Shown one piece after another: positions 1 to 5,673 of a DNA stretch of 10,421 nucleotides. Made by a program: the position numbers and the translations under genes. The notes below the pieces were generated by a model. The model saw only the letters and a program-made list of their open reading frames with translations. It had not been told where the DNA came from and searched no databases. Position 1 is the stretch's first letter. Each line of letters starts with the position of its first letter. Source of the stretch: Acinetobacter sp. (GTDB lineage: Bacteria > Pseudomonadota > Gammaproteobacteria > Pseudomonadales > Moraxellaceae); NCBI GenBank assembly GCA_008017255.1, contig SSHD01000022.1, forward strand, positions 1-10,421, in the 5' to 3' direction.

Positions 1-94
1 GGCGAACTATGTAACTAATTGTATAACGCATAGCCAAGCCCTAACAGTAACTTAGGCATCTGCCATTTACAAAAAGTGTTTTGGAGAAATCTCA

Positions 95-1156
95 ATGAAA
101 AAATTGCTTCTTGCTGCATCAGTAGCAACTTTAACCATGACCGCAGCGCAAGCAGCACCAACTTTGTATGGTAAGCTGAGTGTAACTTTAGACAATATTG
201 ATAACAATGATTTTAAAGACGAAAGCGTAGTGAAAGTAAACTCAAACGCTTCACGTTTGGGTGTGAAAGGTGAAGAAAAATTAACAGATAACTTATCAGC
301 AGTTTACTTAGCTGAATGGGAAATTGGCGCAGATGGCGATGGTGATGCTTTTAAAAACCGTAACCGTTTTGTAGGTGTTAAATCTGCTGGTGTTGGAACA
401 TTAAAAGTAGGTCAATTTGACTCTTACTTTAAAACTGCTGCAGGTAACAATCAAGACATCTTTAACGACAACACAGAACTAGATATGACCAAAGTTCTTG
501 TTGGTGAAGATCGCTTAACTGACGTAATTGGTTTTGAAACTGATAAAAAATTGCTTGGCGGTTTAACGTTTAACATCATGTTCCAACAAGGTGAAGAGAA
601 AGAAGCTACAAACAACGCAACTAAAGGTCAAGAAGGCAGCCGTGATGGTTTTGGTGATGGTGTTTCAACTTCTATCACTTATGACAATAAAGACATGGGC
701 TTAACTGCGGCAGTAGCGGGTAACTTCGCTGTTTCATCAAAGTACAATGCTTATGATGCTAAATCTTACTATTCAGATGCGATTCGCGTTACGGGTTCTT
801 TAGACTTCACGCCTATGGGTGTTGATGGTTTGGTATTGGGTGCTTTGTGGCAAACTGCTCAACCAACAGATGACACAGTTACTGGTTTCAAAGGCTTACA
901 AGAAGATGCTTATGGCGTAACAGCTGCATACAAAATTGGTTCTACTCCACTGAAGCTAAAAGCTCAATATATTTCTGCTACCACAGAAGTTGATGGCATG
1001 GAAGATCGCCAAAATGATTTGTATGGTGTAGGTGCTGACTACCAAATTAACAAACAAGCTAAGTTTTATGGTGTTGTTGCTCAACAGAAAATTGACTGGG
1101 AAGAAGACAACAACAAGAAAACTGTTATCGGTTTAGGTATGGAATATAACTTCTAA
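95..1156 (+). CDS. Gram-negative porin (general-diffusion type outer-membrane beta-barrel)
   Basis: A 353-residue exported protein that should form a trimeric outer-membrane beta-barrel for passive uptake of small hydrophilic solutes. A signal peptide with two Lys then a hydrophobic core ends at a likely AQA|AP cleavage site after residue 20. The mature protein opens with the porin-type strand TLYGKL. It then shows the family pattern of a loop, SRLGVKGEEKL near residues 53-63 and an acidic Glu/Asp/Gly-rich turn region. The last residues are GMEYNF, with a terminal Phe as used for BamA recognition. Length is normal for 16-stranded Porin_4/OmpC-like porins (330-380). The start is supported by GGAG at 83-86, eight bases before the ATG. 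Codon use (GGT, GCT, AAC, TTC) suggests high expression. The pore specificity cannot be read from the sequence, and I do not match it to a named Acinetobacter porin such as CarO, OprD or Omp33-36. Confidence 0.93.
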   Translation: MKKLLLAASVATLTMTAAQAAPTLYGKLSVTLDNIDNNDFKDESVVKVNSNASRLGVKGEEKLTDNLSAVYLAEWEIGADGDGDAFKNRNRFVGVKSAGVGTLKVGQFDSYFKTAAGNNQDIFNDNTELDMTKVLVGEDRLTDVIGFETDKKLLGGLTFNIMFQQGEEKEATNNATKGQEGSRDGFGDGVSTSITYDNKDMGLTAAVAGNFAVSSKYNAYDAKSYYSDAIRVTGSLDFTPMGVDGLVLGALWQTAQPTDDTVTGFKGLQEDAYGVTAAYKIGSTPLKLKAQYISATTEVDGMEDRQNDLYGVGADYQINKQAKFYGVVAQQKIDWEEDNNKKTVIGLGMEYNF

Positions 1157-1170
1157 TTTGAAGTTATATT
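1143..1170. repeat. AT-rich hairpin spanning the porin stop codon
   Basis: The arms AATATAACTTC (1143-1153) and GAAGTTATATT (1160-1170) are perfect 11-bp reverse complements around a 6-base loop that contains the TAA stop. The left arm is made of the last porin codons. The right arm abuts, and shares its last T with, the palindromic repeat that follows. It has no T-tract, so it does not look like a terminator; protection of the mRNA 3' end is one possible role. Confidence 0.6.
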
Positions 1171-1252
1171 AGACCTCTTGCAAAAATATTTACTACCCCT
1201 TTGTTTTCCCCCTTCTCAAGGGGGAACTATAGGGGGTTTTGCAAGAGGTCTA
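1170..1252. repeat. Palindromic repeat element, copy 1
   Basis: A perfect 16-bp inverted repeat, TAGACCTCTTGCAAAA at 1170-1185 and its complement at 1237-1252, encloses a second hairpin. The inner stem is TTCCCCCTT (1206-1214) and AAGGGGGAA (1218-1226) with a 3-base loop. A C-rich stretch at 1194-1200 can also pair with the G-rich stretch at 1231-1236. A homologous copy lies at 8448-8525. It sits 13 bases after the porin stop and before the gene's terminator, which looks like insertion into a pre-existing 3' untranslated region. The size and lack of any ORF fit a non-autonomous REP- or MITE-like element. The outermost TA on both sides could be a target duplication, but copy 2 does not have it. 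Confidence 0.75.
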
Positions 1253-1259
1253 TTCTTCC

Positions 1260-1296
1260 AAAAAATAAAAGGGCTTAACGCCCTTTTATTTTTTTT
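1260..1296. terminator. Bidirectional intrinsic terminator between porin and YidB-like gene
   Basis: A perfect 15-bp stem (1260-1274 with 1280-1294) has the core GGGC-TTAAC-GCCC. It is flanked by an A-rich tract on the left and a T-rich tract on the right, so it gives a U-tract on either strand. It sits between the convergent porin (+) and YidB-like (-) genes and should end both transcripts. Confidence 0.9.
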
Positions 1297-1304
1297 CATA
1301 CGGT

Positions 1305-1913
1305 TTATTTAAGAAAACCACCCACCATATTTAACACTTGCTGAATATCGTTATTGGCTTCTTGTGGGTTGGTGCTGTTGCCCTGTGGGGTGAGTGAGTC
1401 AATGACCTGAGGTAATACGGCGGCAATTGCACCATATATCGCCTGTTTGGGTGCTTGTGTTTGTTGAGCGACTTGCTCTATGTCTTGATCATCAAACAAA
1501 CTTTGAATGTTTTGATCTGGTACATCTTGCGCATTTTGCTGTTGTGGATCGACCCAACTTTGTACTTGGTTGGCGAGTCCTGCATTCTTGAGTTTATCCA
1601 ACGCGCCTTGTAAGCCGCCTTGTTTTTGAATCCATGCTAAAACTAAAGGTAATACAATCACCAAGAGTTGCGATTTATTGCCGCCGCCAGTGGCATTCGT
1701 TGGGCTTTGACCACCAGTTAAAGAGCCGAGTACCGAACCAAGCACGCCACCTAAGCCGCCTTGCTGAGTTTGGTTGTTTTGCGCTTGTCCGCCCATTTGA
1801 CCCAATACTGAGCCTAAAATGCCACCCAAACCGCCTGCGGATGGTCCCGATTGTTGCTGGCCGCCCAAAGCCTGTTTTGCTAACATTTCTACGATATTAC
1901 TTAAATCTGTCAT
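1305..1913 (-). CDS. YidB-family / DUF937 protein
   Basis: A 202-residue protein of the YidB/DUF937 family, whose function is not established. From the ATG at 1911-1913 it begins MTDLSNIVEMLAKQAL. It then carries two near-identical Gly-rich blocks, GGLGGILGSVLGQMGG (about 27-42) and GGLGGVLGSVLGSLTGG (about 52-68), separated by a Gln/Asn-rich linker. A hydrophobic stretch follows at about 82-95. The C-terminal part has the YidB signature GGLQGALDKLKNAGLANQVQ and then LPQVIDSLTPQGN. This start is preferred over an upstream in-frame one at 2012 because GGGG lies about 10 bases before it, it matches family N-termini, and the upstream extension contains noncoding-looking sequence. No signal peptide is visible. 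The internal Gly repeat probably arose by duplication. Confidence 0.85.
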   Translation of the reverse strand: MTDLSNIVEMLAKQALGGQQQSGPSAGGLGGILGSVLGQMGGQAQNNQTQQGGLGGVLGSVLGSLTGGQSPTNATGGGNKSQLLVIVLPLVLAWIQKQGGLQGALDKLKNAGLANQVQSWVDPQQQNAQDVPDQNIQSLFDDQDIEQVAQQTQAPKQAIYGAIAAVLPQVIDSLTPQGNSTNPQEANNDIQQVLNMVGGFLK

Positions 1914-1996
1914 GGCAAAGCTGCCCCTTTTTGAATAATGAATCCAAAAATCATACGCTGCTTTGGCGCTGCAAAATAAAGTTGAATTGTTAATTT

Positions 1997-2012
1997 TTGC
2001 AAGTACTTGCAA
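1997..2012. promoter_or_regulatory. 16-bp perfect palindrome, candidate operator upstream of the YidB-like gene
   Basis: TTGCAAGTACTTGCAA at 1997-2012 is a perfect palindrome with no loop, in the 152-bp gap between the DUF6231 and YidB-like genes, 84 bases before the latter's start. Its size and symmetry fit a homodimeric regulator site. No strong promoter hexamers could be fixed around it, so the regulatory role is inferred. Confidence 0.4.
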
Positions 2013-2065
2013 GCAATTTTACAGATGTGATCTGGCTTGCATTCCCGTATTTAAGGATGATGCAA

Positions 2066-2527
2066 TTACCAACGAAATTTATTCCAGTTTTCTGGGTTTG
2101 CCCAAAACTTAGCGTTAAACCAGTCTGGCACATGCTTATAAGTCAAAATATTGAATTGCCACAGTGCAAAATTACTGTCATGGGTAGTTTTATCAATAAG
2201 TTGAGTAAAACCGAGTGAACGCAGTAATTTTTCGTCTTCTAATCTGCTCACTACTACAATCCGCTTAGCCATGAGGTCACGCAACTTCACCAGTAATTGC
2301 GATTTTTGTGTGGCATTGATATTTTGCATATCGGTGGTATCAAATAATACAAAAGCAAGGTCATAACGCTGGGTAAATGGCAGATTTAAAAACTCAGTTA
2401 CGCTAAAATAATGCCATTGAATTGCAGCATGTTGCTCAATATGCTGACCAATACAAAGTGCCGTATGTATAGGCTGTTCATTGTTTAAATCGTCTAGCAT
2501 AGACGTGATAACATTTTGCTCCGCCAT
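2066..2527 (-). CDS. DUF6231 family protein
   Basis: A 153-residue protein matching the DUF6231 family of Pseudomonadales. The clearest evidence is the C-terminus, VPDWFNAKFWANPENWNKF, which as I recall is almost invariant in the Pseudomonas homologues. The middle has alternating hydrophobic strands and helices, including YDLAFVLFDTTD (about 55-66) and a strand AKRIVVVS, resembling a Rossmann or methyltransferase-like fold, but no glycine-rich SAM motif is obvious. No signal peptide or membrane segment is seen, so it is probably cytoplasmic. The start at 2525-2527 is supported by AAGGG eight bases upstream. It reads away from the DUF2797 gene with a gap of only 38 bp between start codons. Its function is unknown. 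Confidence 0.87.
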   Translation of the reverse strand: MAEQNVITSMLDDLNNEQPIHTALCIGQHIEQHAAIQWHYFSVTEFLNLPFTQRYDLAFVLFDTTDMQNINATQKSQLLVKLRDLMAKRIVVVSRLEDEKLLRSLGFTQLIDKTTHDSNFALWQFNILTYKHVPDWFNAKFWANPENWNKFRW

Positions 2528-2565
2528 AACTGCAACCCTTGATTAAAAAAGATGAGAACGTATTG

Positions 2566-3435
2566 ATGGAACTACAAGGCATTTGCCATAAAATGCAGGC
2601 AGCACTCAGAACGCCTAGTGTAACTGATCAATCAACCAGCAAGGCAAATGTTGAATATAAATTTATATTAGATCGTTCAGAAACTGATCTACCTTTTGTA
2701 TTGGGTCAAGCGTTAGAGATTGAATGGACTGGCAATATTGTTTGCACATCATGCGGTGCGAAAACGCCAAAGTCTTATTCTCAAGGGCATTGTTTTAAAT
2801 GCTTTAAAACCAAAGCTGAATGCGATTTGTGCATTATGAAACCTGAAACTTGTCATTATCATCTCGGTACATGCCGTGAAGATGAGTTTGCGCATCAGGT
2901 GTGCTTTCAACCGCATATCGTATATTTGGCCAACTCCAGTGCCTTAAAAATTGGTATTACTCGTGTGCAAAATATGCCAATGCGTTGGCTAGACCAAGGT
3001 GCCACCCAAGCGCTACCAATATTAAAAGTGGGATCTCGCCGTTTATCTGGGCATTTAGAAACTTTATTTGGCACACAAGTCGCTGATAAAACCGATTGGC
3101 GTAAATTGCTGAAAGGTGAAGCTGAACCTTTAAACCTCGTTGAACAGCGTGATCAAATGATTGAAGCATTTGCGCCTAAAATTCAAAGCATTCGGGATGA
3201 GTTCAGCCAAAATCTTGAATTTAATGAAGGCTTAGAGTTTCTTGAAAATGAAACACCACGCGAGTTTATTTATCCAGTCAATCAATATCCTGAAAAGATT
3301 AAATCACTAAATTTAGATAAAACCCCGAAAATCCGCGGCGTATTACATGGCATTAAAGGTCAATATTTATTGCTTGATATTGGGGTAATAAATATTCGTA
3401 AATATACAGGTTATGAGTTGATCTTACGCACCTAA
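2566..3435 (+). CDS. DUF2797 protein with zinc-ribbon-like Cys cluster
   Basis: A 289-residue cytoplasmic protein of the DUF2797 family, function unknown. The N-terminal part carries a Cys cluster: C60-x2-C63, C76-x2-C79, C86-x2-C89, C96 and C103, which should bind one or two zinc ions. It is followed by IVYLANSSALKIGITR (about 118-133), MPMRWLDQGAT (about 137-147), a GHLETLF helix and DKTDWRKLL (about 174-182). The paired YL and KIGIT strands followed by an Arg resemble the GIY-YIG nuclease fold, but this is my inference. The ATG at 2566 is chosen over a TTG at 2539 because it fits the family N-terminus and has a weak GATGAG upstream, whereas the TTG has no ribosome binding site. It converges on lpxB and shares a terminator with it. 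Confidence 0.88.
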   Translation: MELQGICHKMQAALRTPSVTDQSTSKANVEYKFILDRSETDLPFVLGQALEIEWTGNIVCTSCGAKTPKSYSQGHCFKCFKTKAECDLCIMKPETCHYHLGTCREDEFAHQVCFQPHIVYLANSSALKIGITRVQNMPMRWLDQGATQALPILKVGSRRLSGHLETLFGTQVADKTDWRKLLKGEAEPLNLVEQRDQMIEAFAPKIQSIRDEFSQNLEFNEGLEFLENETPREFIYPVNQYPEKIKSLNLDKTPKIRGVLHGIKGQYLLLDIGVINIRKYTGYELILRT

Positions 3436-3439
3436 ACCC

Positions 3440-3464
3440 AAAGGTGGCTCATAGCCACCTTTTT
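3440..3464. terminator. Intrinsic terminator between DUF2797 gene and lpxB
   Basis: The stem AAAGGTGGCT (3440-3449) and AGCCACCTTT (3453-3462) has a CAT loop and a T-tract at 3460-3464 on the plus strand. It starts five bases after the DUF2797 stop and ends just before the lpxB stop on the other strand. The minus-strand U-tract is short, so it is strong for the plus gene and probably weaker for lpxB. Confidence 0.85.
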
Positions 3465-3465
3465 A

Positions 3466-4647
3466 TCACTGATTTGGCTGTAAACAATTTAAAATCACCT
3501 TTACTGGGTCTTCTGTATCGCCTGAAATGAGCTGCTTATGCATGCTCAGATGTTGCAACATTTGAATATGCGCGGTTTCATAATCCATTAATCTTTCAAT
3601 TTCTGCGGCTAGATGCTCTGGTGTAGCATCGGCTTGAATCAGTTCTCGAATGACTTTTTTGCCAGCAATAATATTCGGCAAAGAATAATACGGAATTTTA
3701 ACCAAAAACTTAACAACGATATAAGTCAACCAATTCAATTTGTAGAACGTCACCATCGGACGATGCAACAACATGGCTTCTAGCGTGGCTGTGCCAGATG
3801 CCAAAGCAACAATATCACTGGCATTCATCACCATACGTCCAATTTTGGACTCGGCATCGCTATTTTCTAATACATGAATTTTGGCTTTTAAGCTGCTTTC
3901 TAATGCTTGAATGCCCTGCTCAATTTGTTGTTTTCTCGCATCATTAATTGCTGGAATCAAAAATTCAAGTTCTGGGTGTTTTTGATGCAAAATGGCGGCT
4001 GCATCAATCACTAAAGGCAATAAACGTTCAATTTCACCACGACGGCTGCCAGGTAGCAATGCGACATGCGTTTTGTGTACCGATAAACCGAGCTGCAGTT
4101 TTGCATCTGCAATTGGATTTTTAAGGGGAAGTTGCTTTGCCAATGGATGACCGACAAACGCCGCATTCACCTCAAAATTTTGATAAAAATTCTTCTCAAA
4201 CGGAAATAAACACAACACCAAATCAACCGATTTTTTAATGCCATATACACGGCTTTGTCGCCAAGCCCACACCGAAGGACTAACATATTGCACGGTTTTA
4301 ATTGGTAAATTTTTTTCTTTAATGCTTTTAGATAACCGTAAATTAAAATCGGGGGCATCGATACCAATAAAAATATCCACTGGACGTTCTGTCCAACGCT
4401 CGATTAAGCCATCACGGACTGCAAATAATTTTTTTAGGTCTTTTAGAACTTCGACTATGCCCATCACCGATAAAATGTCCATCGGATAATCACTATGAAA
4501 ACCCTCAACAATCATTTGTGGGCCGCCAATGCCTTCAAATTCGACATCAATCCCTTGTTCGCGGAAACTACGCATCAGTTTTACACCAAGTGTATCGCCA
4601 GACACTTCGCCCACGACAATGCCGATTCTGAGTTTTTGCTTTAACAA
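3466..4647 (-). CDS. lpxB: Lipid-A-disaccharide synthase
   Basis: This is the GT19 glycosyltransferase that joins UDP-2,3-diacylglucosamine to lipid X, giving lipid A disaccharide 1-phosphate and UDP at the inner face of the cytoplasmic membrane. From the chosen start it has 393 residues, normal for LpxB. Motifs in order: GEVSGDTLG near residue 13, GIDAPDFNLRL near 105, YVSPSVWAWR near 131, VGHPL near 175, LLPGSRRGEI near 207, ASGTATLEA near 283 and LPNIIAGKKVIRELIQ near 333. The in-frame region lacks ATG or GTG before the conserved GEVSGD block. The only starts are TTG codons at 4665, 4653 and 4647. The last is preferred because GGGG lies eight bases upstream and it gives an N-terminus as short as that of E. 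coli LpxB. The gene stands alone rather than behind lpxA. Confidence 0.95.
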   Translation of the reverse strand: MLKQKLRIGIVVGEVSGDTLGVKLMRSFREQGIDVEFEGIGGPQMIVEGFHSDYPMDILSVMGIVEVLKDLKKLFAVRDGLIERWTERPVDIFIGIDAPDFNLRLSKSIKEKNLPIKTVQYVSPSVWAWRQSRVYGIKKSVDLVLCLFPFEKNFYQNFEVNAAFVGHPLAKQLPLKNPIADAKLQLGLSVHKTHVALLPGSRRGEIERLLPLVIDAAAILHQKHPELEFLIPAINDARKQQIEQGIQALESSLKAKIHVLENSDAESKIGRMVMNASDIVALASGTATLEAMLLHRPMVTFYKLNWLTYIVVKFLVKIPYYSLPNIIAGKKVIRELIQADATPEHLAAEIERLMDYETAHIQMLQHLSMHKQLISGDTEDPVKVILNCLQPNQ

Positions 4648-4693
4648 GACCAATGCCCCATTCAACGATTGAAAAAGATTTTAACAGAATGAT

Positions 4694-4722
4694 TTTACAT
4701 CGAATCGACTGAAACTAGACAA
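4694..4722 (-). promoter_or_regulatory. Candidate sigma70 promoter for lpxB
   Basis: On the minus strand TTGTCT (4717-4722) and TGTAAA (4694-4699) are separated by 17 bp, each matching four of six consensus bases. They lie about 50 bases before the lpxB start in an otherwise empty gap. The match is only moderate. Confidence 0.35.
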
Positions 4723-4800
4723 TACATTGTTGATTTAATGATAGATAAATGCGGTTTTTATTGCTTTTATGTTGAGAGATTTTTACAGGTGGATATAAAA

Positions 4801-4846
4801 CAGAAAAACGAGATCGCTATTCACGACATGTGCCGTGAATAGCGAT
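4801..4846 (-). terminator. Terminator after the small Cys-rich gene
   Basis: A perfect 13-bp stem (4813-4825 with 4834-4846, arm ATCGCTATTCACG on the plus strand) has an 8-base loop. Read on the minus strand it is followed by CTCGTTTTTC, so the U-tract starts four bases after the stem. It lies 19 bases beyond the stop of the 66-residue gene. Confidence 0.7.
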
Positions 4847-4864
4847 GGCTTAGATGATTAAAGA

Positions 4865-5065
4865 TTAATGTGCGTGACCGCTGTGATCTTCAACACCAGC
4901 TTCAGCTGCATCTGATGCAGCTTTTTCTTTGTCTTCACAACATTTCATTTTTTCGCAGCAGGCTTTTTTGTCTGCGGCTTCTTTACAGCAATCGCCCATA
5001 GCAAAAGCAGGTGCAGCCATTGCCATTAATAAGCTAGCTAAGCATAATGATTTTAAATTTAACAT
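4865..5065 (-). CDS. Small exported Cys-pair-rich protein, probable metal binder
   Basis: A 66-residue protein I do not recognise by name. A clear signal peptide ends at AFA|MG after residue 22. The mature 44-residue part is short and charged, with three adjacent Cys pairs (DCC, ACC, KCC) spaced about ten residues apart and the tail DHSGHAH. Six Cys as three pairs plus two His in such a short periplasmic peptide suggest binding of a soft metal such as copper or zinc, or a disulfide-locked peptide. The start has AAGGAT at good spacing. It lies 53 bases behind the 119-residue gene on the same strand and probably shares its transcript, with a terminator just beyond the stop. The metal role is an inference from composition. 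Confidence 0.8.
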   Translation of the reverse strand: MLNLKSLCLASLLMAMAAPAFAMGDCCKEAADKKACCEKMKCCEDKEKAASDAAEAGVEDHSGHAH

Positions 5066-5118
5066 AACGGTATCCTTTTAATAAATAAAATAAAAATTAA
5101 CAAAATTTCTAAAAAAAA

Positions 5119-5478
5119 TTATGCTTTGGGAGGACGATATGGCGGATTTAAAATGCCTATCGTAAGTTGATTTTTATAATCAAGAAATAAAGGATGCAAC
5201 AACGGTAAAAAATCATTTGAGGACTGAACATTTGGTTCTGAAATAATCGCAACACAACAAAGCCTTTTTTGACAAATAGAGTGGTCAAATTTATTTTTTT
5301 GTATTGAATCCTGCTCAATCACCTTGTTCGTTTTACAGTGAAGCATAACATCGTGTTGATAAGATTCAGTATTCATTTGAATTGAATTCATCGAAAAAGT
5401 CATAGCAAAGCTATTTACTGTAAAACATACAGTAATGAGCAAAAATATGACTATGCGAATCAATCTAAAAACATTCAT
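5119..5478 (-). CDS. Small exported Cys/His/Met-containing protein
   Basis: A 119-residue protein of unknown family. Residues 1-25 form a signal peptide with cleavage near SFA|MT. The mature part starts Met-rich (M26, M30, M35, M45). It has H42, H47-C48, H66, C69 and C74-C75, and ends in a proline-rich tail, NPPYRPPKA. A conserved-looking Cys/His cluster followed by a short Pro-Pro tail recalls the small DUF2946/CopL-like proteins found at copper loci, but I cannot confirm membership. It is the first gene of a likely two-gene unit with the 66-residue Cys-pair protein. It is divergent from the TSUP transporter, and a dyad lies over its candidate promoter. The ribosome site (AAGGGA) is rather far from the ATG. 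Confidence 0.72.
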   Translation of the reverse strand: MNVFRLIRIVIFLLITVCFTVNSFAMTFSMNSIQMNTESYQHDVMLHCKTNKVIEQDSIQKNKFDHSICQKRLCCVAIISEPNVQSSNDFLPLLHPLFLDYKNQLTIGILNPPYRPPKA

Positions 5479-5508
5479 CTAATGAATACACATCCCTTTC
5501 ATCTACTG

Positions 5509-5538
5509 AACATAGCGCAAGCCATGCCTAAAAAGCAA
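5509..5538 (-). promoter_or_regulatory. Candidate promoter of the small Cys-rich gene pair
   Basis: On the minus strand TTGCTT (5533-5538) and TATGTT (5509-5514) are spaced 18 bp apart, about 31 bases before the first start codon. The dyad at 5522-5551 overlaps the -35 hexamer and most of the spacer, so a protein bound there would control this promoter. The hexamer match is moderate. Confidence 0.35.
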
Positions 5539-5551
5539 TAATCAGGCATGG
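5522..5551. promoter_or_regulatory. Dyad 1, CCATGCCT-N14-AGGCATGG
   Basis: Perfect 8-bp arms at 5522-5529 and 5544-5551 with a 14-base spacer. The inner six bases of each arm and the spacer length are identical to the dyad at 5639-5668. Arm centres are about 22 bp apart, close to two helical turns, as expected for a symmetric dimeric regulator. It overlaps the candidate -35 of the minus-strand gene pair. Confidence 0.5.
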
Positions 5552-5638
5552 GAAAATGGTTGAGTATTGTTGCTTTAGCTGTTTTTGGAATAAGTAAATC
5601 GAAATTCATCACAACGGTTTATCTAAAAAAAGCATAAC

Positions 5639-5668
5639 ATATGCCTGTTTTAGCATATTTAGGCATAT
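5639..5668. promoter_or_regulatory. Dyad 2, ATATGCCT-N14-AGGCATAT
   Basis: Perfect 8-bp arms at 5639-5646 and 5661-5668 with a 14-base spacer, sharing the ATGCCT/AGGCAT core and spacing of dyad 1, which lies 117 bp away. It ends five bases before the preferred TSUP start codon at 5674 and would lie in that gene's leader or promoter. Confidence 0.5.
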
Positions 5669-5673
5669 TGTTG

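Noticed and set aside
22..27. TATAAC as the -10 box of the porin promoter
   Set aside because: Its -35 would fall outside the window, so it cannot be judged; listed here rather than as a feature.
1143..1170. Hairpin at the porin stop codon as the porin's terminator
   Set aside because: It is AT-rich and not followed by a T-tract; a much better terminator lies at 1260-1296.
1170..1252. Element as a standard TA-duplicating (mariner-like) MITE
   Set aside because: TA flanks copy 1 on both sides, but copy 2 is flanked by AT and TA, so a TA target duplication is not supported by both copies.
1634..1993. Open frame of 119 codons on the plus strand
   Set aside because: It is antisense to the YidB-like gene, its composition is the complement of Gly/Gln-rich codons, it has no ribosome binding site and its product resembles no family I know.
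4904..4926. AGCTGCAT/ATGCAGCT stem followed by TTTTTC on the plus strand, resembling an intrinsic terminator
   Set aside because: It lies inside the 66-residue coding region on the other strand and is explained by Ala-rich codons (AASDAAEA). No plus-strand gene ends there.
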